The position numbers were made by a program, and so were the translations under genes. Below, piece by piece: positions 1 through 12,100 of a stretch of DNA of 64,000 nucleotides. Numbering within the stretch: position 1 is the first letter of the stretch; each line of letters begins with the position of its first letter. The stretch comes from Parus major (taxonomy: Eukaryota; Chordata; Aves; Passeriformes; Paridae): NCBI RefSeq assembly GCF_001522545.3, contig NC_031774.1:56106851-56170850 (forward strand), read 5' to 3'. The notes under the pieces were generated by a model. The model saw only the letters and a program-made list of their open reading frames with translations, searched no databases and was not told the DNA's origin.

Positions 1-95
1 CCCGGCCCGGCCCGCTCGCTGCCGCGCCGAGCACCGCCCGTGCGGATTCTGCCACAAATCGCACCCCCGTGGGCACGGCGCGAGGAGTTAGTCCT
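1..95. promoter_or_regulatory. CpG-dense edge, possible promoter shoulder of a neighbouring gene
   Basis: Roughly 15 CpG dinucleotides occur within the first 87 bases, with very high GC, and the density ends abruptly by about base 95. This is the signature of a CpG-island edge, usually a promoter, whose body lies left of the window. Known vertebrate gene order puts HIF1A downstream of PRKCH in the same orientation, so its promoter could be what is being clipped. No coding sequence is visible to test this. Confidence 0.5.
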
Positions 96-208
96 TTCTT
101 TATTTCCTTATTTTTTTTTTTTTTCTCACGTAACTTCGTTCAATGATTGAGTCCGCTGCCTCTCCCCGAGGTGTCGTAGTAGAATAAAAGCCCAGGACGT
201 TTAGACTC

Positions 209-590
209 AGAATCACGAAGGTTGGAAGAGACCTTTAAGATCATCCAGTCCAAGCATCCACCTGGCGCTGTAGTTCCTAAACCACATCCCCCAGCGCCTC
301 TTAAACACCTGCAGGGAAGGCGACTCCACCATGCTCGAAAAGCATATTCCAATGCCCGACCACCCTAACTGTGAAATTTTTATTTTCTAGTATCTAATCT
401 GAATCTTGCCTTAAGGGCATGTCCTCCCATCCTCTCACTGCAGCCACGGCAGCAGAGACCTCCCTACAACTTCCTCTCTGTGAGTTTTGGACAGCAGTGA
501 ATCCCCCCCGAGCCTCCTCTTCTCCAGATGAAGCAAACCCAGCTCCCACAGCCACTCCTCACAAGACATGTTTTCTAGTCCATTTCCAGT
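209..590 (-). mobile_element. CR1 LINE 3' fragment
   Basis: The plus-strand text follows the reverse complement of CR1: GGTTGGAAGAGACC, then ATCATCCAGTCCAAGCATCC, GACTCCACCATGCT, GACCACCCTAACTGTGAAATT, and finally CTCCTCTTCTCCAGATGAA and ACTCCTCACAAGACATG. It is a 5'-truncated, diverged copy of the avian LINE, ending close to the canonical 3' end. No intact reverse-transcriptase frame is present. Confidence 0.88.
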
Positions 591-3060
591 TAAAGGGTTC
601 AGAACCTCACATTAATTAAAGGGAGCAGTCAGCTCCACGGCAGGGCAGCCCAGAAGGGGAACCAGTAGGTAATTAGGCACATTTCGAGCAAGTTTTACAA
701 CTTCCCAAACCCCAACCAAACCAAACAGCAGAGCCAGGAGGCTGGACCAGGGCTGTGCCAAGGCACTGTGACCCCTCTGCCTTCCCTGCCACCCACCCAG
801 GCTGGCCCAAATCCAGTGCCATTATCCCAATGAATCCCATTTTCCTCTCCCTGCTCCCCTCATGGCAAGCCTGGCCTCAGGCACTGCTCATCTGAGAGCC
901 CCAGGACCTCCTGCTAACCCTGGCTGGCCCTGGAGGCTCAGCAGGAGGGGCTGCACAGGCGACACCTGGCACTGACATTGCCACAGAGGCCAGGATACAG
1001 CCATGGGGGAGCAAGGAGAGGAAAACTGGGGGCAGAGCCCACACATTTTAAGTTAAAAGCCTTAGCTCTGTACCCTTAGCTCAGGGTAATGCGTGTGTGA
1101 GCACTCTGAGGAGGCAGGAAAGGCACAGTTCCAGCTGGAGTGACCCAACAGAGCCCAGGGGTTCCTTTACATCTTGTGGACTTCCACTAGCAAGGACTTC
1201 AAGTGACCATCTGGAGCTGAACCTTACGAGACTACTCAGTTTGCAGCTCAGCAGTAATGATACCTTTAAAAAAAAGCAGCTTTGACAGGCATAAGTGGCA
1301 TTCTTTAGCTGCTGTGTGCACGTGTGGTGGTGACATAAGGAACACCTGCAGGGCAAAGTGATGGTGTTTCAGTACTGCACCTTCCTAACACTTCTGCTGT
1401 GGATTCCCAACTTCCAGGTAACAAGCAGTTGTTTTTGGCATACAGTCATGGGTGTTCTGTGTTTGCGGGGGATCATTTATTTTCTTATTTAAAAGAATAA
1501 AAAGCAGTGACTGTGACATTTGTTAGCAATCACAAGGAGTTCCTGTATGAAATGGATTGCTTCTGCCCACAGCAGTCAGATACGCAGAAGAGGCACAGGT
1601 GCTTCTGACTCCTTTTATTCCTTCAAGGTTTTCCATCCAAACATGGACAAAGCCCAGCTCTACTTTGCTTATGAGCTGTGACAACACAATAGCCCGTGGC
1701 AGTGTGGTTGTGAACTACTGATATTTCTGTTGTTCTGTGCTCATTGGGGCCTCGAGAAGAAAAACAATCTAAGCAAGACTCAAGCTCAACTGTCTTGCAT
1801 AAGTACCAAGAAGCCCTCCCCAAGGGCTCACAGACAACTTTATCTTTCAAAATGAGGTTTAGGCAGCTCAAACATAGGAAGAAATTCAGTTGTGCACTGC
1901 AGCTGTGCAGTTTTTTTAGTCTATTCACAGAGTCACCATAACAGCCCCTAGAGAATTTTCTGGTTAATTGAAGAGGGATCCCTGGTGGGTGCAGAAATGA
2001 CAAGGCCAGCTCAGTGTCACCTTCCCCATGAGAGCCTCTGGAATGTATTCGGGGAGTTTTGGTAGTGCAGTGGTGATAACAGAGGTACTTCCTGTGTCTT
2101 AGAGGTGGCTGGTGCAACGCAGAACAGCCACTGCAGCTTCTCTAATGTCTCAGATTGAGGTTGAAGTGGTTCCTGGTGAGCCTGGCACACTTGAAAGTGA
2201 AAGCCTCTTCTGTACTTTGACTGCAATCTCAGTGCCCTTCAAAGACCAAGAGACACTTAATGCGGTCTGGACCAGGGACTGCCCAGTTGTAACCCACAGA
2301 AGTCACCTTACCCTACCCAATAAGATTTTCTTTTCAATCTTGTCACTCTTTGAATTGCAATTTTAGTGCCTATAAGCATGGATGTCTTAGGATTCACTTG
2401 TGCACCTTTATTACCACTACCAAATTCACATAATGTGCAATACATCAAAAGGGTTTCTCATTGAGTATTCTTACAGTTCTGCTCACTTTAAATCACTTGG
2501 ACACAACAGCTTGAGATGTGTTAGTGACCCCTGAGTAAAAATCACCGGGGAAAAATCCCAGTCTACGCTTTCCTAATGCTGCTCAAATGATTGTTCAAAG
2601 ATATCAAGACTTCCCAGCATGAGCTGTCTGGGGAGCTGTGAGTAAGTGTTGTGGTCTCCTTACAAGACACATTTCTTTCATGCCAAACATGCTTACCCCG
2701 AGCTCATAATAAAGAATAATGCTTCAAAACCCAGCTGTGTTTCAGATGGGTGTTAGTGGAAGCTTGTTCTGCAATTAAGCATTTCATACTGTAGCAGCGC
2801 TTGAGAGATGTTAAACAAATGCTCTCCCTCACACGCATCCTTCCCTTTATTAAACTTTTGCGTCACTCGTCTAAAAGTCTGCATATACACTTTCTTTCCC
2901 GCTTTCCCAGTGGCTGATAACAGAAACTTATTACAGTATATGATACCTTAGTCACTTTTCTTGACCTTTATTGCTGCTCTAAGTTCACACTCACGCTTAC
3001 GTTAGAGAACTTCCTGAACACAATGGTGTTTGCATATGACTAATTAGGGCAAATGCACAA
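591..3060. other. Intergenic, nothing recognised
   Basis: This is unique sequence with no gene or repeat I can name. Open frames on both strands (up to 164 codons at 1623-2117 minus) resemble no family and overlap one another in several frames. Confidence 0.6.
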
Positions 3061-3184
3061 GCTGATGAGTCAGCAAACGGCTCGGCGAGGACAGCAGCAG
3101 CGTCTCGGCAGCAGAACGAGCTGGAGTGAAGATGTGAGAGGTGCTCCTGCCTGTGGCTTCGGATCTGTTTGCTGATGAGTCAGG
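3061..3184. promoter_or_regulatory. Paired MAF/AP-1-like sites
   Basis: GCTGATGAGTCAGCA at 3061-3075 and GCTGATGAGTCAGG at 3171-3184 share a 13-base core. The first reads TGCTGACTCATC on the other strand, a good NF-E2/small-MAF half-palindrome around an AP-1 core (TGACTCA). The second keeps TGACTCA. The DNA between them is locally CpG-richer than its surroundings. This looks like a candidate enhancer; function is inferred from motifs only. Confidence 0.35.
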
Positions 3185-6100
3185 AGTCACCGTGATAGGC
3201 TCTGTAGGCTTTTACTCTCAAGATACAAATGCATCCCCGGCAATAACAACTGGCAGAACTTCTGACTTCAGTGGGAAGAAATCAGGGATTTAATTAAGGC
3301 ATCTTACCTCCCAAGAACGCTCACCATTTCTGAGCAGGGCCTCACCAGGGCAGGCAGAGGGTGGAAAAGAGAAGCTCCATTTATCTCTCTGGGGCTGGCA
3401 GCTCACATCACAGGAGATGTCGCAAACAGCCCTCAGCACTGGTTTTCCTGGGCTTTTGCTTCATTGCACAGTCTCCTACATGTAGGGAATTAACACTCAT
3501 TGGTTCAGAATTTGAGCTGTAATCAAGGGTACATTCTAGTCTATCAATATTTGACCAAAAATCCTGTCTTGCTTACAGCATCACTGTGGAGTGTTGAGTT
3601 GACAGAGGAATGCCATGAGGTCTTAAATGCTGTGCAGACCCAGGGCTCTGTGACACAGGCTAATAGTTGTTACTACAATTTACTGTGTTTAATAGTGCAA
3701 GAGTGCAAGAACCTGAGAGCTCTGGTGGTCAAGTCATTTCACAACAGAAAAATTAACTGAAATTTGAATCGAATTCAAACCAAACCATTGGCATTGGAAG
3801 CCTAATGCTGCTGTTTCTCAAATACGAAATATTGTCTGAAATGAGAGTACGTGACAGGAGGCAAAATCTCCCTCTGGCAACTGTTGTTTCCTTTGGTCTT
3901 TTCTAACCTCAGTGCTTCTCTCCTTCTTGTGCCAAGGTCTTGTTTATTTTTCCTTTTGCATATGCACAATCCACAATTTTTAAACTATGACCACCTCAAA
4001 GCCTGCTTGGGTCAGTGTACACTTAGGCATTTGAAAATACTCTCTGGACTGTTGTTGCTACACAGGTACCCCAATATGGTAACAGATACTGCAGTGTAAT
4101 AAAAGCACTTTGTCCAATTCAGTGCAATTAGGTTTGGGGGAGGATTTTCTACCCATGAAAGGAGTTCAACAGATGAAAGTGTAAGGCAGGCAGACACTCA
4201 GCAGGCTACAATGTACATTTTCACCAGCTGGCTGCCTCCTGCCTATCCCAGGTCTCTCCTGAGCAGATACTGCCAATTGTACAGTGGTTTTCATGATGTG
4301 GACAAAAAGCAGCATGGAATTTTAAAAATGTCCTTACAGAAAAGATGGGTTTGTGGTCAAAGCCCTGAACAAAGGCTCTAGGGGCCAAGGTTTGGTTCCA
4401 GGCTTCCTGTAGGACTCTACACAGCTCACTTGGAGAAAGGCTTTCTATTTTCAGTGCTGCAATCCTTTGCCACAGTGCTGAGTGGAGGAATCCACTGCAT
4501 GCTATGCATGAAGTCCAGTTCCCCATGCAGTGAACTGGCAGATCTGGAACCCTCAGGAACTAGCTGAGGAGGGAGCGACTGAGACAACCACAATGCAAAT
4601 ATGGGGGAAAAAAAAAGGACCACGTCAAAGCCAGGTCCAGGTTTTGGCTTTCAAGATATGTCTGTGCTCAGGATTGTCTGGTAACTCCACCCTGCAGCAA
4701 AGTACAGCAAGGGAACTTGGAAACAGCAGCCAAAGTCTGGGGCATAAAGTGCTCTCTTGGAGGTCTTGTTCAGCCTCTCTCCTGTCCAGCATAGAGCAAG
4801 GTTTGGCAACAACTTGGTCAAAACTTCTGCTCTGGGAGCTTAACTGCAGTTTCCAGAGGAACACTTGGGGACATGAAGGAGCTGAGTTTAAATTCTCTCA
4901 CCAAACCAAGCAAAAGAGATTTGGGCAGAGTTTTCCCCACTCAGAGTGCCTGAGCAATGGGTTTGGTGCTCCTTGGCACTATCCTGAATACTCCTGAGCT
5001 TACCAAGTGCTGTTTTCATGACCACTAGTCTCACTGTGTGAGATGGAGACACAAACACCTCCTTTTTGTGCTCTGCTCTGCTCTCACACTCCAAGCACAG
5101 CTTTCTTGTGAGCCTGTGGTGCCCAGGGCTGCGGTGATGTCTGTCATCACACTGGGAAGCAGGACACCAGCTGGTTCTCCTTGTGACCAACAAAGTGGTT
5201 TTGTCCCACGTGTCTGGAGCCAGCAGGACACTCCCCATGTACCAATCAGCTCGTAACACCTCAGACCTACCAGGCTAGTTTTACTTTCTTCTCTGCACTG
5301 CTTCCCTTTTGAAGGCACTATAAACACAAGTGAAATGCTTTGAGGACAGGGAAGGGAAGCCAGATGAGGCACCATGAATGGGGTGACAGTCTTTGCATAA
5401 GTTGTAACCCAGAGCAGAGGGAATATGCCTTTCTCAGAAGGAGTGGTTTCAATTTCATGCAGATTTCTGACTCCTACAGCTAGTTATGATCCACAGAAAC
5501 ATTCAGAAAGAGGCTTCTTTTTCCTTCTTTTGATCCTTTTCATCCCTCCTACGAAGCCCTTTGTTATTTTACAGCCTGGACCACAAGTTTCTCACACAGA
5601 GAAAGAAAGAGTCCAAAATGAAAGATGAAATTAAATGGGCTGCACTTGAAATGAAAATGTAAAGGTGACCCAACTCTTTTACCTGATCCAACATAAAGAA
5701 GTTTCAAATTCTGTTTGGGGTTTTTCCTGTTTTGACATTAAAACACACTTTCTTTCCAATTGTACAGTTTCTTGACTGTTTCTGCCTAACATTTCCCCAA
5801 CTTGGATCTAGCTAAAAGACAAAAGGCTTGAGGTTTTATTTGTTTGTTTGTTTGTTTTCCCAGCAACACATTAGAAAATGCAGTGCAAGCTTTAATGACT
5901 ATGTCTGTTTTAACATGCCTTTTGGAGGACTGTAGGCATTTATGGGGGAACGAGGTAATTGACATATTACTTGGGCATGCAAAGACAAGTTTGAGGCAGC
6001 TGTCTTTATTCTCTTGATATGGCAACACAATTGTTAAAACAATACCTTCTTACGTCTTTCTCTTTTTCCTCTCTGTGTTCACAGACCACTCAAGTTGCTT

Positions 6101-9100
6101 GTTTAGGCCAAAGATTTAAGAGCTTGCCAAATTTTTGGGACCAGCAATTTCTCTCTCAAACACACTGTTCTCTCTTACTTACTTGAAGTAGCAAAATAAA
6201 AATCATTATCTCAATCCTTATAAGGAAATGTCCATCTCAAGAGCTCCCATGTTCTCATTTCAACCCCTAAATAAGTGACTTCTACAGTACATCCATTTTT
6301 CTTCCAGACTTTCCAGATTTTCCACCTATTAATCCAGAGCCTTCATGGTTCTTCACTTTAATCTCACCTTCACAGAGGTGGTGAGAGGTGGGTTTAGCTG
6401 ATGCAGCCCACTGTGAGAGGTGTCAGGCACCCCTGAAGAACCTGGGAAGCACAAAAAGATGGAGGAAGGATCCAGCTGTGTTGCTTCCTGCCTTTCAGAA
6501 ATCCAGGTGGGTAGGTGAGGGGGAATGCCTAAACCGGTGTTTCTAAATCACAGGGTCAAGGAGCCGATCATTGCTCCAGGCAGAAACAAGCACTTTGCCA
6601 GCTTGATAACAACAGAGCTGAGACACAGATTACAGTTCCTTTCATTTCCGTCCAGTTAATTAAGTGATCAATTGCAGCGCTGGCTTTCAGCCACAGGAGT
6701 GCCAGCTGAAATGAGCTCTCCAGCTACTGAGAGGATAATCAATAGGCATCATTTGCTGTAGTGATATGGGGTTTTATTTTAAAGCCAAATATTAAAATGC
6801 AGAGGCAACATATTGCTGTAATTCACAGAAGACTGAAATCTTCTCCAGATCCCAAAAAATTCCTGGTGAAGGGAAGCGTGGCACAAGTAGTTACAGCTTT
6901 AACTTGCCTTGTGTTTTCACTTCTTTGCTTACCATAGACTTCCTGCACGACCACAGACAAAACACTCAGGTCCAGATATGCAAAGGTATCCAGGCAGCAG
7001 AGATAAAAATCAGTTGGACTTAGATACATAAATAGTCTGTGGATGTGGTCCTTTGGAAGAGAGACTGAGTTCTCCACTTAGGAAAGTCGTAGTAGATACT
7101 TTCCAGAAAAACAACTCCTGTCACAAAATGCCAAGGCCAAGTAAGAACTGAGGATGGGCAATGACTGAGCAGCTCCAGGTATTTGGCCACAAAGCAGCAT
7201 CTGAGCATTCTGACTGGTCTCTTCTCCTTAGTGCTACCCACCTTAGCCAGCAGCAAGAGACCAGCATCCCTTTGATGGCTTTCCAGCCATTTCTCTGTTC
7301 AAACTCCTCATTCCTTTAGCTGGAGATGCTGTGGAGCGCAGGAAGGGTGAAGTGATGGGCAATGATACAAGGACCACCAGCACTGGGTTGTCAGAGCACT
7401 TTGGCAGGTAGGAAAATCAGAAGAAGCAATATAATGGAGGCATAGAATGGGCTGGGGGCATCCCTATATTGTTAATGAGGATTTTGGCATGGTTCTGGTA
7501 GGAACTAACAAGCCCAGATCCCAGGAAACCCCTGAGGTCAACATGGGATGGAAGGAGTTTGCCAAGGAACTGACTAAGCAAAATTCAGAACCATAATGAC
7601 AAAGTTGGTGCATCAAACCTCACTTTTCTATCTGAGATCATGCACTAAATAATGAAATGTTCATCAGTAAGAGGCAACTCATGAGCGTGGGAAACAAAGA
7701 TCTTGTATGAACTTGATCATGATAAGAATGACCACAGACCTCACCATTTTCAGAACCAAATGAAAATTTGTTTATGCTGACTGCTTTTGCTCAGGACAAA
7801 CCTTTAGTAAATATAAGTATTCATGCACACAACAGACAGAGAAACACAAGCTAATCAATTTTTGATTTTCCTGTTGTCTTGGAAAAGAGAAAAAAAGTTC
7901 ATTCGTGGATGTAGTTTTCATTTTTAGTTGAGAAGCCCTTGGTTCATCATGAACAAAGCACATTATCAAAAAACTGGATGGCAAGGTCAAAAACCAGTTA
8001 AATTTCATCACCATTTCACGGCTTCCTTTTTAAAAATACAAGAGGATTGTAGCAATAGCATCTCTACTACTCATTTATTTTACTGGAACTGTTACGCAAA
8101 AGTGAGAGAAGGCAGTGCTGCTGCAATCTCCCCCAGGTAAAAGCAAGCATAGGCCTGAGTACAGCAGCTCGTGGATTATTGATAGGACCAGCAGCTGAAC
8201 AACTTCTCCCAAAGCAGCAGAAAAGAAGCCTAATTGCAGGAGTAGAGCATGGGTTTCTGAGAGGGAAAAATCTATTCTGGTCTAACAGGAACGCTTTTGA
8301 AAGGTTTTGAATTGATATAAGCTTGAAAATGAGCAAACAAAAACCAATCCCTTAGGGAATCACCTCAGAGACATCTGAGTTTCCTCTCTAGTCAGCTTGG
8401 CTGGCTGAGCAGTGCCCCTTCTGTGGCATCTTGGTGTGACCTTGCTTCCCCACAGGTATGTGCAGAGGAGGGGGCAGAGCCCATGGGAGGTGTCCCAGTG
8501 CACTGAGCTGCAGGAGAGGCAGGGACAGGCAGCCTGCTCTGACCCTGTGGCTTCTCAGTGGAAAATCAGAGATGTGAGAAAACAGCCACATTAATAAAAC
8601 CCAACATAACCCACCCTATTTCCCCTCAAAGTGGGCTTGGCTCACCCCCAAAGGTTATTGTCAGCCCGCTGATTTCTTCTAGATCATGTAGACAACCAGT
8701 CAGCTTCTCAGGGATTCACAGTTTCTGGATTCACAGATCTGTGAGGTAACCACAATCTTCCTAACAGAGATTTTTTACAAATAAAAAGTCCCTCATATGT
8801 TTTTACCCCTTGAAGAAAAGACAAGTAGCTTGCATCATACAACTTTTATTGTTTTTCCTTGCTAAGCAAACTGATGGTAAAAAATGTTTGAAAGTGACCT
8901 AAATGAGCGAAAACTACCCAGGAGCAATGTTTATTTTGCAGAGCAGAATTCTGTTCAGGAGCCCTCATTAATGTGAAAAGTTTCCGCATGACCTCAGAGT
9001 TTCTGAAGCTTGTGAGCGTCCTGCAGCCTCTGCTGCATGTGATGGTAAAGAAATTGCTGCTGCAGCCCCATGGAGAGAGTAATGAAGTTCTGTCAATCAT

Positions 9101-12100
9101 GTCTGAGACAGCACTACTGGTTTATTTTTTAAAATAAATTATAAAACTGCATGTCTCAGTGCAAGAACATTAATGGTGCAGATGGATAATCACCTGAAAA
9201 GTGCTGCTAAGCAGAGGCAGCTCCTGGTCCCAGGGCTGTGGCCAGTGTCAGACACATTTTGAGGTTGGATGTAGCCACCTTCAAAGTGCTGAATACCAGT
9301 GAAATCAGGCCAAGTTCTTGCTGGCTTATAGGAAGGGTATGAGGAAAAAAAATAATTTCCTGGAGTTAGCCAACATATCAGACCAGAGAAAGTCCATCAT
9401 CTCATTGATTAGCATCTCTTCTTCTGCTGGCCCTCTCTAATCTCTCCTGTCTGGGCAACTCCTCCCAAACACCTCATTGCTAAACAGCAATTAAAGCATA
9501 AGTACCTTAGCAAGTCCATATTGTAAACTGGCTTGCAAGCCACACAGTGCTGCCAGCCCTCTCCATGGCAGTGGGGCTCTGCCTCATCTCTGGCCACTTT
9601 CCCATGCCAGGAGTATTGATCCATCCCTCTGAAACAACACCAGAGTTCATGTCCCGCTATAACACCATTCTGACCTTTAGGAAATGACTGCAGCTTCTGC
9701 AGGGCAGGAGGAGTTGAATGGGGCTGGGTTCAGGTCATTGGCTCTGTTCCCTGCTCCCAGGCAGCTCCTGCTCCAGCAACTGCTCTCTTCTCCACTTGAC
9801 CAGGCCAGAAGTTGTCCTTTCTCTTTTCAGATGATGGGAAATGTTCAGTCATACATGCAATGGCATTTTGCAACTCTTCAGTCAGTTCTCTCTGTAGCAC
9901 TGACAGTGTGTCCACAGAGCCACAGCACAGGGAAATCCAGGGCCTTCCCCTTCAATATTCAGCTTATCTCCAGGAATATGGGGACCAGCCATGGAAACCC
10001 ATGTCTCCATTTACCCTGCTGGATAAGGGTAACTCCTCCCTGCAGGGGAGTTGGGATGGGGTTTTGTAAAATTGAGGCAAAGGGGTTCTGATGGGAAGCT
10101 GTTGTCTGGGGAGGGAAGCAGGTGTGATAACCCCTGCAGATGGGGACTGTCTCACTGCCAAATTGAGGGGATGTGCATGGAAGAGGGGAGGACAGGCAGC
10201 ATGAAGGTGCTGACTCTGTATTTCCCCCATACACAAAATAATCTGTTTTCCTGAGTCATCTCTGTGAAGTTTTGCTGTGGTAGGTCATAAGCAGCAGTTT
10301 CCCAGGAATGAAACGGGACAGTGCTCCAAAGCACGTTGAGTTTGACTCAGTTTGCCGATGCTGCCAAACACAGGAGCTTCCAGACAAACTGTTCCCCCTC
10401 TGCTGCTCTGCTCCTTCTGCATATCAGCATGGGCAAGTTCACTTCCTGTATGGTGAAAGAAGGAGATAAAGAGTTATTTTAGAGTCCTGGAGACTTGTGT
10501 GAGAGCAGTGTGAGGGCTTCCTCATTTATTTGTATGACATTTTGGTGGAGAAGCAAATAGCTAAGCCTAGGAAGAGGGAGGATTTCCCAGGACATCCTTG
10601 GAAGTTCCTGAGCTCTTGAAGTGCACAGGGGATGAGTAAAAGAATGGAAGTGGCCCTAGAGCACAGGGATGTGAACAGATGACTCAGGCATGAAGTGGTT
10701 TCAGCAGAGGGATGGTAATGCACAAGCAGCAAGATGGGAGCCACCAGAACAACATTTCCTGTTAACCACACACCAGACTCGCTTGGCTTTCCAAGGAAAA
10801 GACACCAGGGAGGGGAAATGGATCTGCTGAGTAGCCATGGCTTGGTCCATGCTAAAACCTTAGGTGTAAAAGATAGGAGGGGTCTTGTTGCACATAAAAG
10901 CTCCAGCAGGAAATGAAAAATAAAAAGGGACAGAATCAGGGTGAGCCCTGGAGAGAGCAAACACCCTGGCAGAGGTCTGGGCAACGCTGGGGAAGTGACC
11001 CACCAGTGCCACACAGAGGTCCAGCCTGAGCTGGGGCTTTCCCAAGTGGCTCTGCTTTGTTTTCCTCTCCAGCAAAGGGCATTTTCAGTGGGGCAGTGAC
11101 CCTGTGCAGTGCTGGGTGTGGGGCAGCACTGCCATCGCTGCCGCAGGAGAGCCGGCGTTGGGAGTTTCTTTAATAAACTCTCTCTGCCAGCAGCTTTTTA
11201 ATGGGAGCTGTGCCTCGGGAGGATGTGACGTGTGGTAACAGTCTGTCTGCAGAAACACTTGCTTGTCTGTGTGCAGAAAGAGGCCAAACCAGGAGTTTTC
11301 TCCTTATTCACACACACAAATGCTGTGTTTTTAACCTAAAACTTGTGTGCTTTCGTGGAGCATGAACACAGCGCTGTCAGATGCTGGGGAAGAGCTTTTC
11401 TCTCCATCACACACAGCAGGATCTGCTGCCAGGCTTCCCCATGGTAGCTGCTCTGGGTGCCTCTCTTTATCCTGGTGGAATATATTTTATGCTTCCCAGA
11501 GCTTGGATTTACTGAAGTCCAGCACTTACAGAAAGCCACCGGATATTAAAAAAATGGAGCCTGGATTAAAAGTGTAAAAATGTACAATGTTAATAGCAGC
11601 AGTGATTTTTTAAGGAGTTAACATGTGGAAAACAGAGCTGACCGCGTTTTGTAAATCTTTAAAGGATGAATGGTATTTTGTGGCAAAATGCTATTTTCTG
11701 ACAGGTGGGGAGGGAGCATCTGAGGCAGAGGGACTAAATGACATAAATTTGCCTTCCTGTGTATTTTGGATCATGATTTATTTGTGTCCATTGACATGAC
11801 AGCTTTTTTGGTAATTTCTTCCTTTCCCAGCAAAGAAGCCTTAATCTCCTTACTGGAAATTGTACTATTTATGCAGAAAATCCTGCCCCTGAGATTGCTT
11901 GAGATCATGAGTTATGTAAGCTAAACAGATGGAGCTGGAAATATTTTTTTTTAATGTCGATTCATGTTATAATCCCAAGAGGCTGCAATTATTTATCAGC
12001 TCATTTGTAGCATAGGAAAAAAAAATAATTTGAGGATTTTAAGTTTTTAAATGGGCATTTAATATATACTTACATGGGAACACCTATGCCAGTGACAAGG

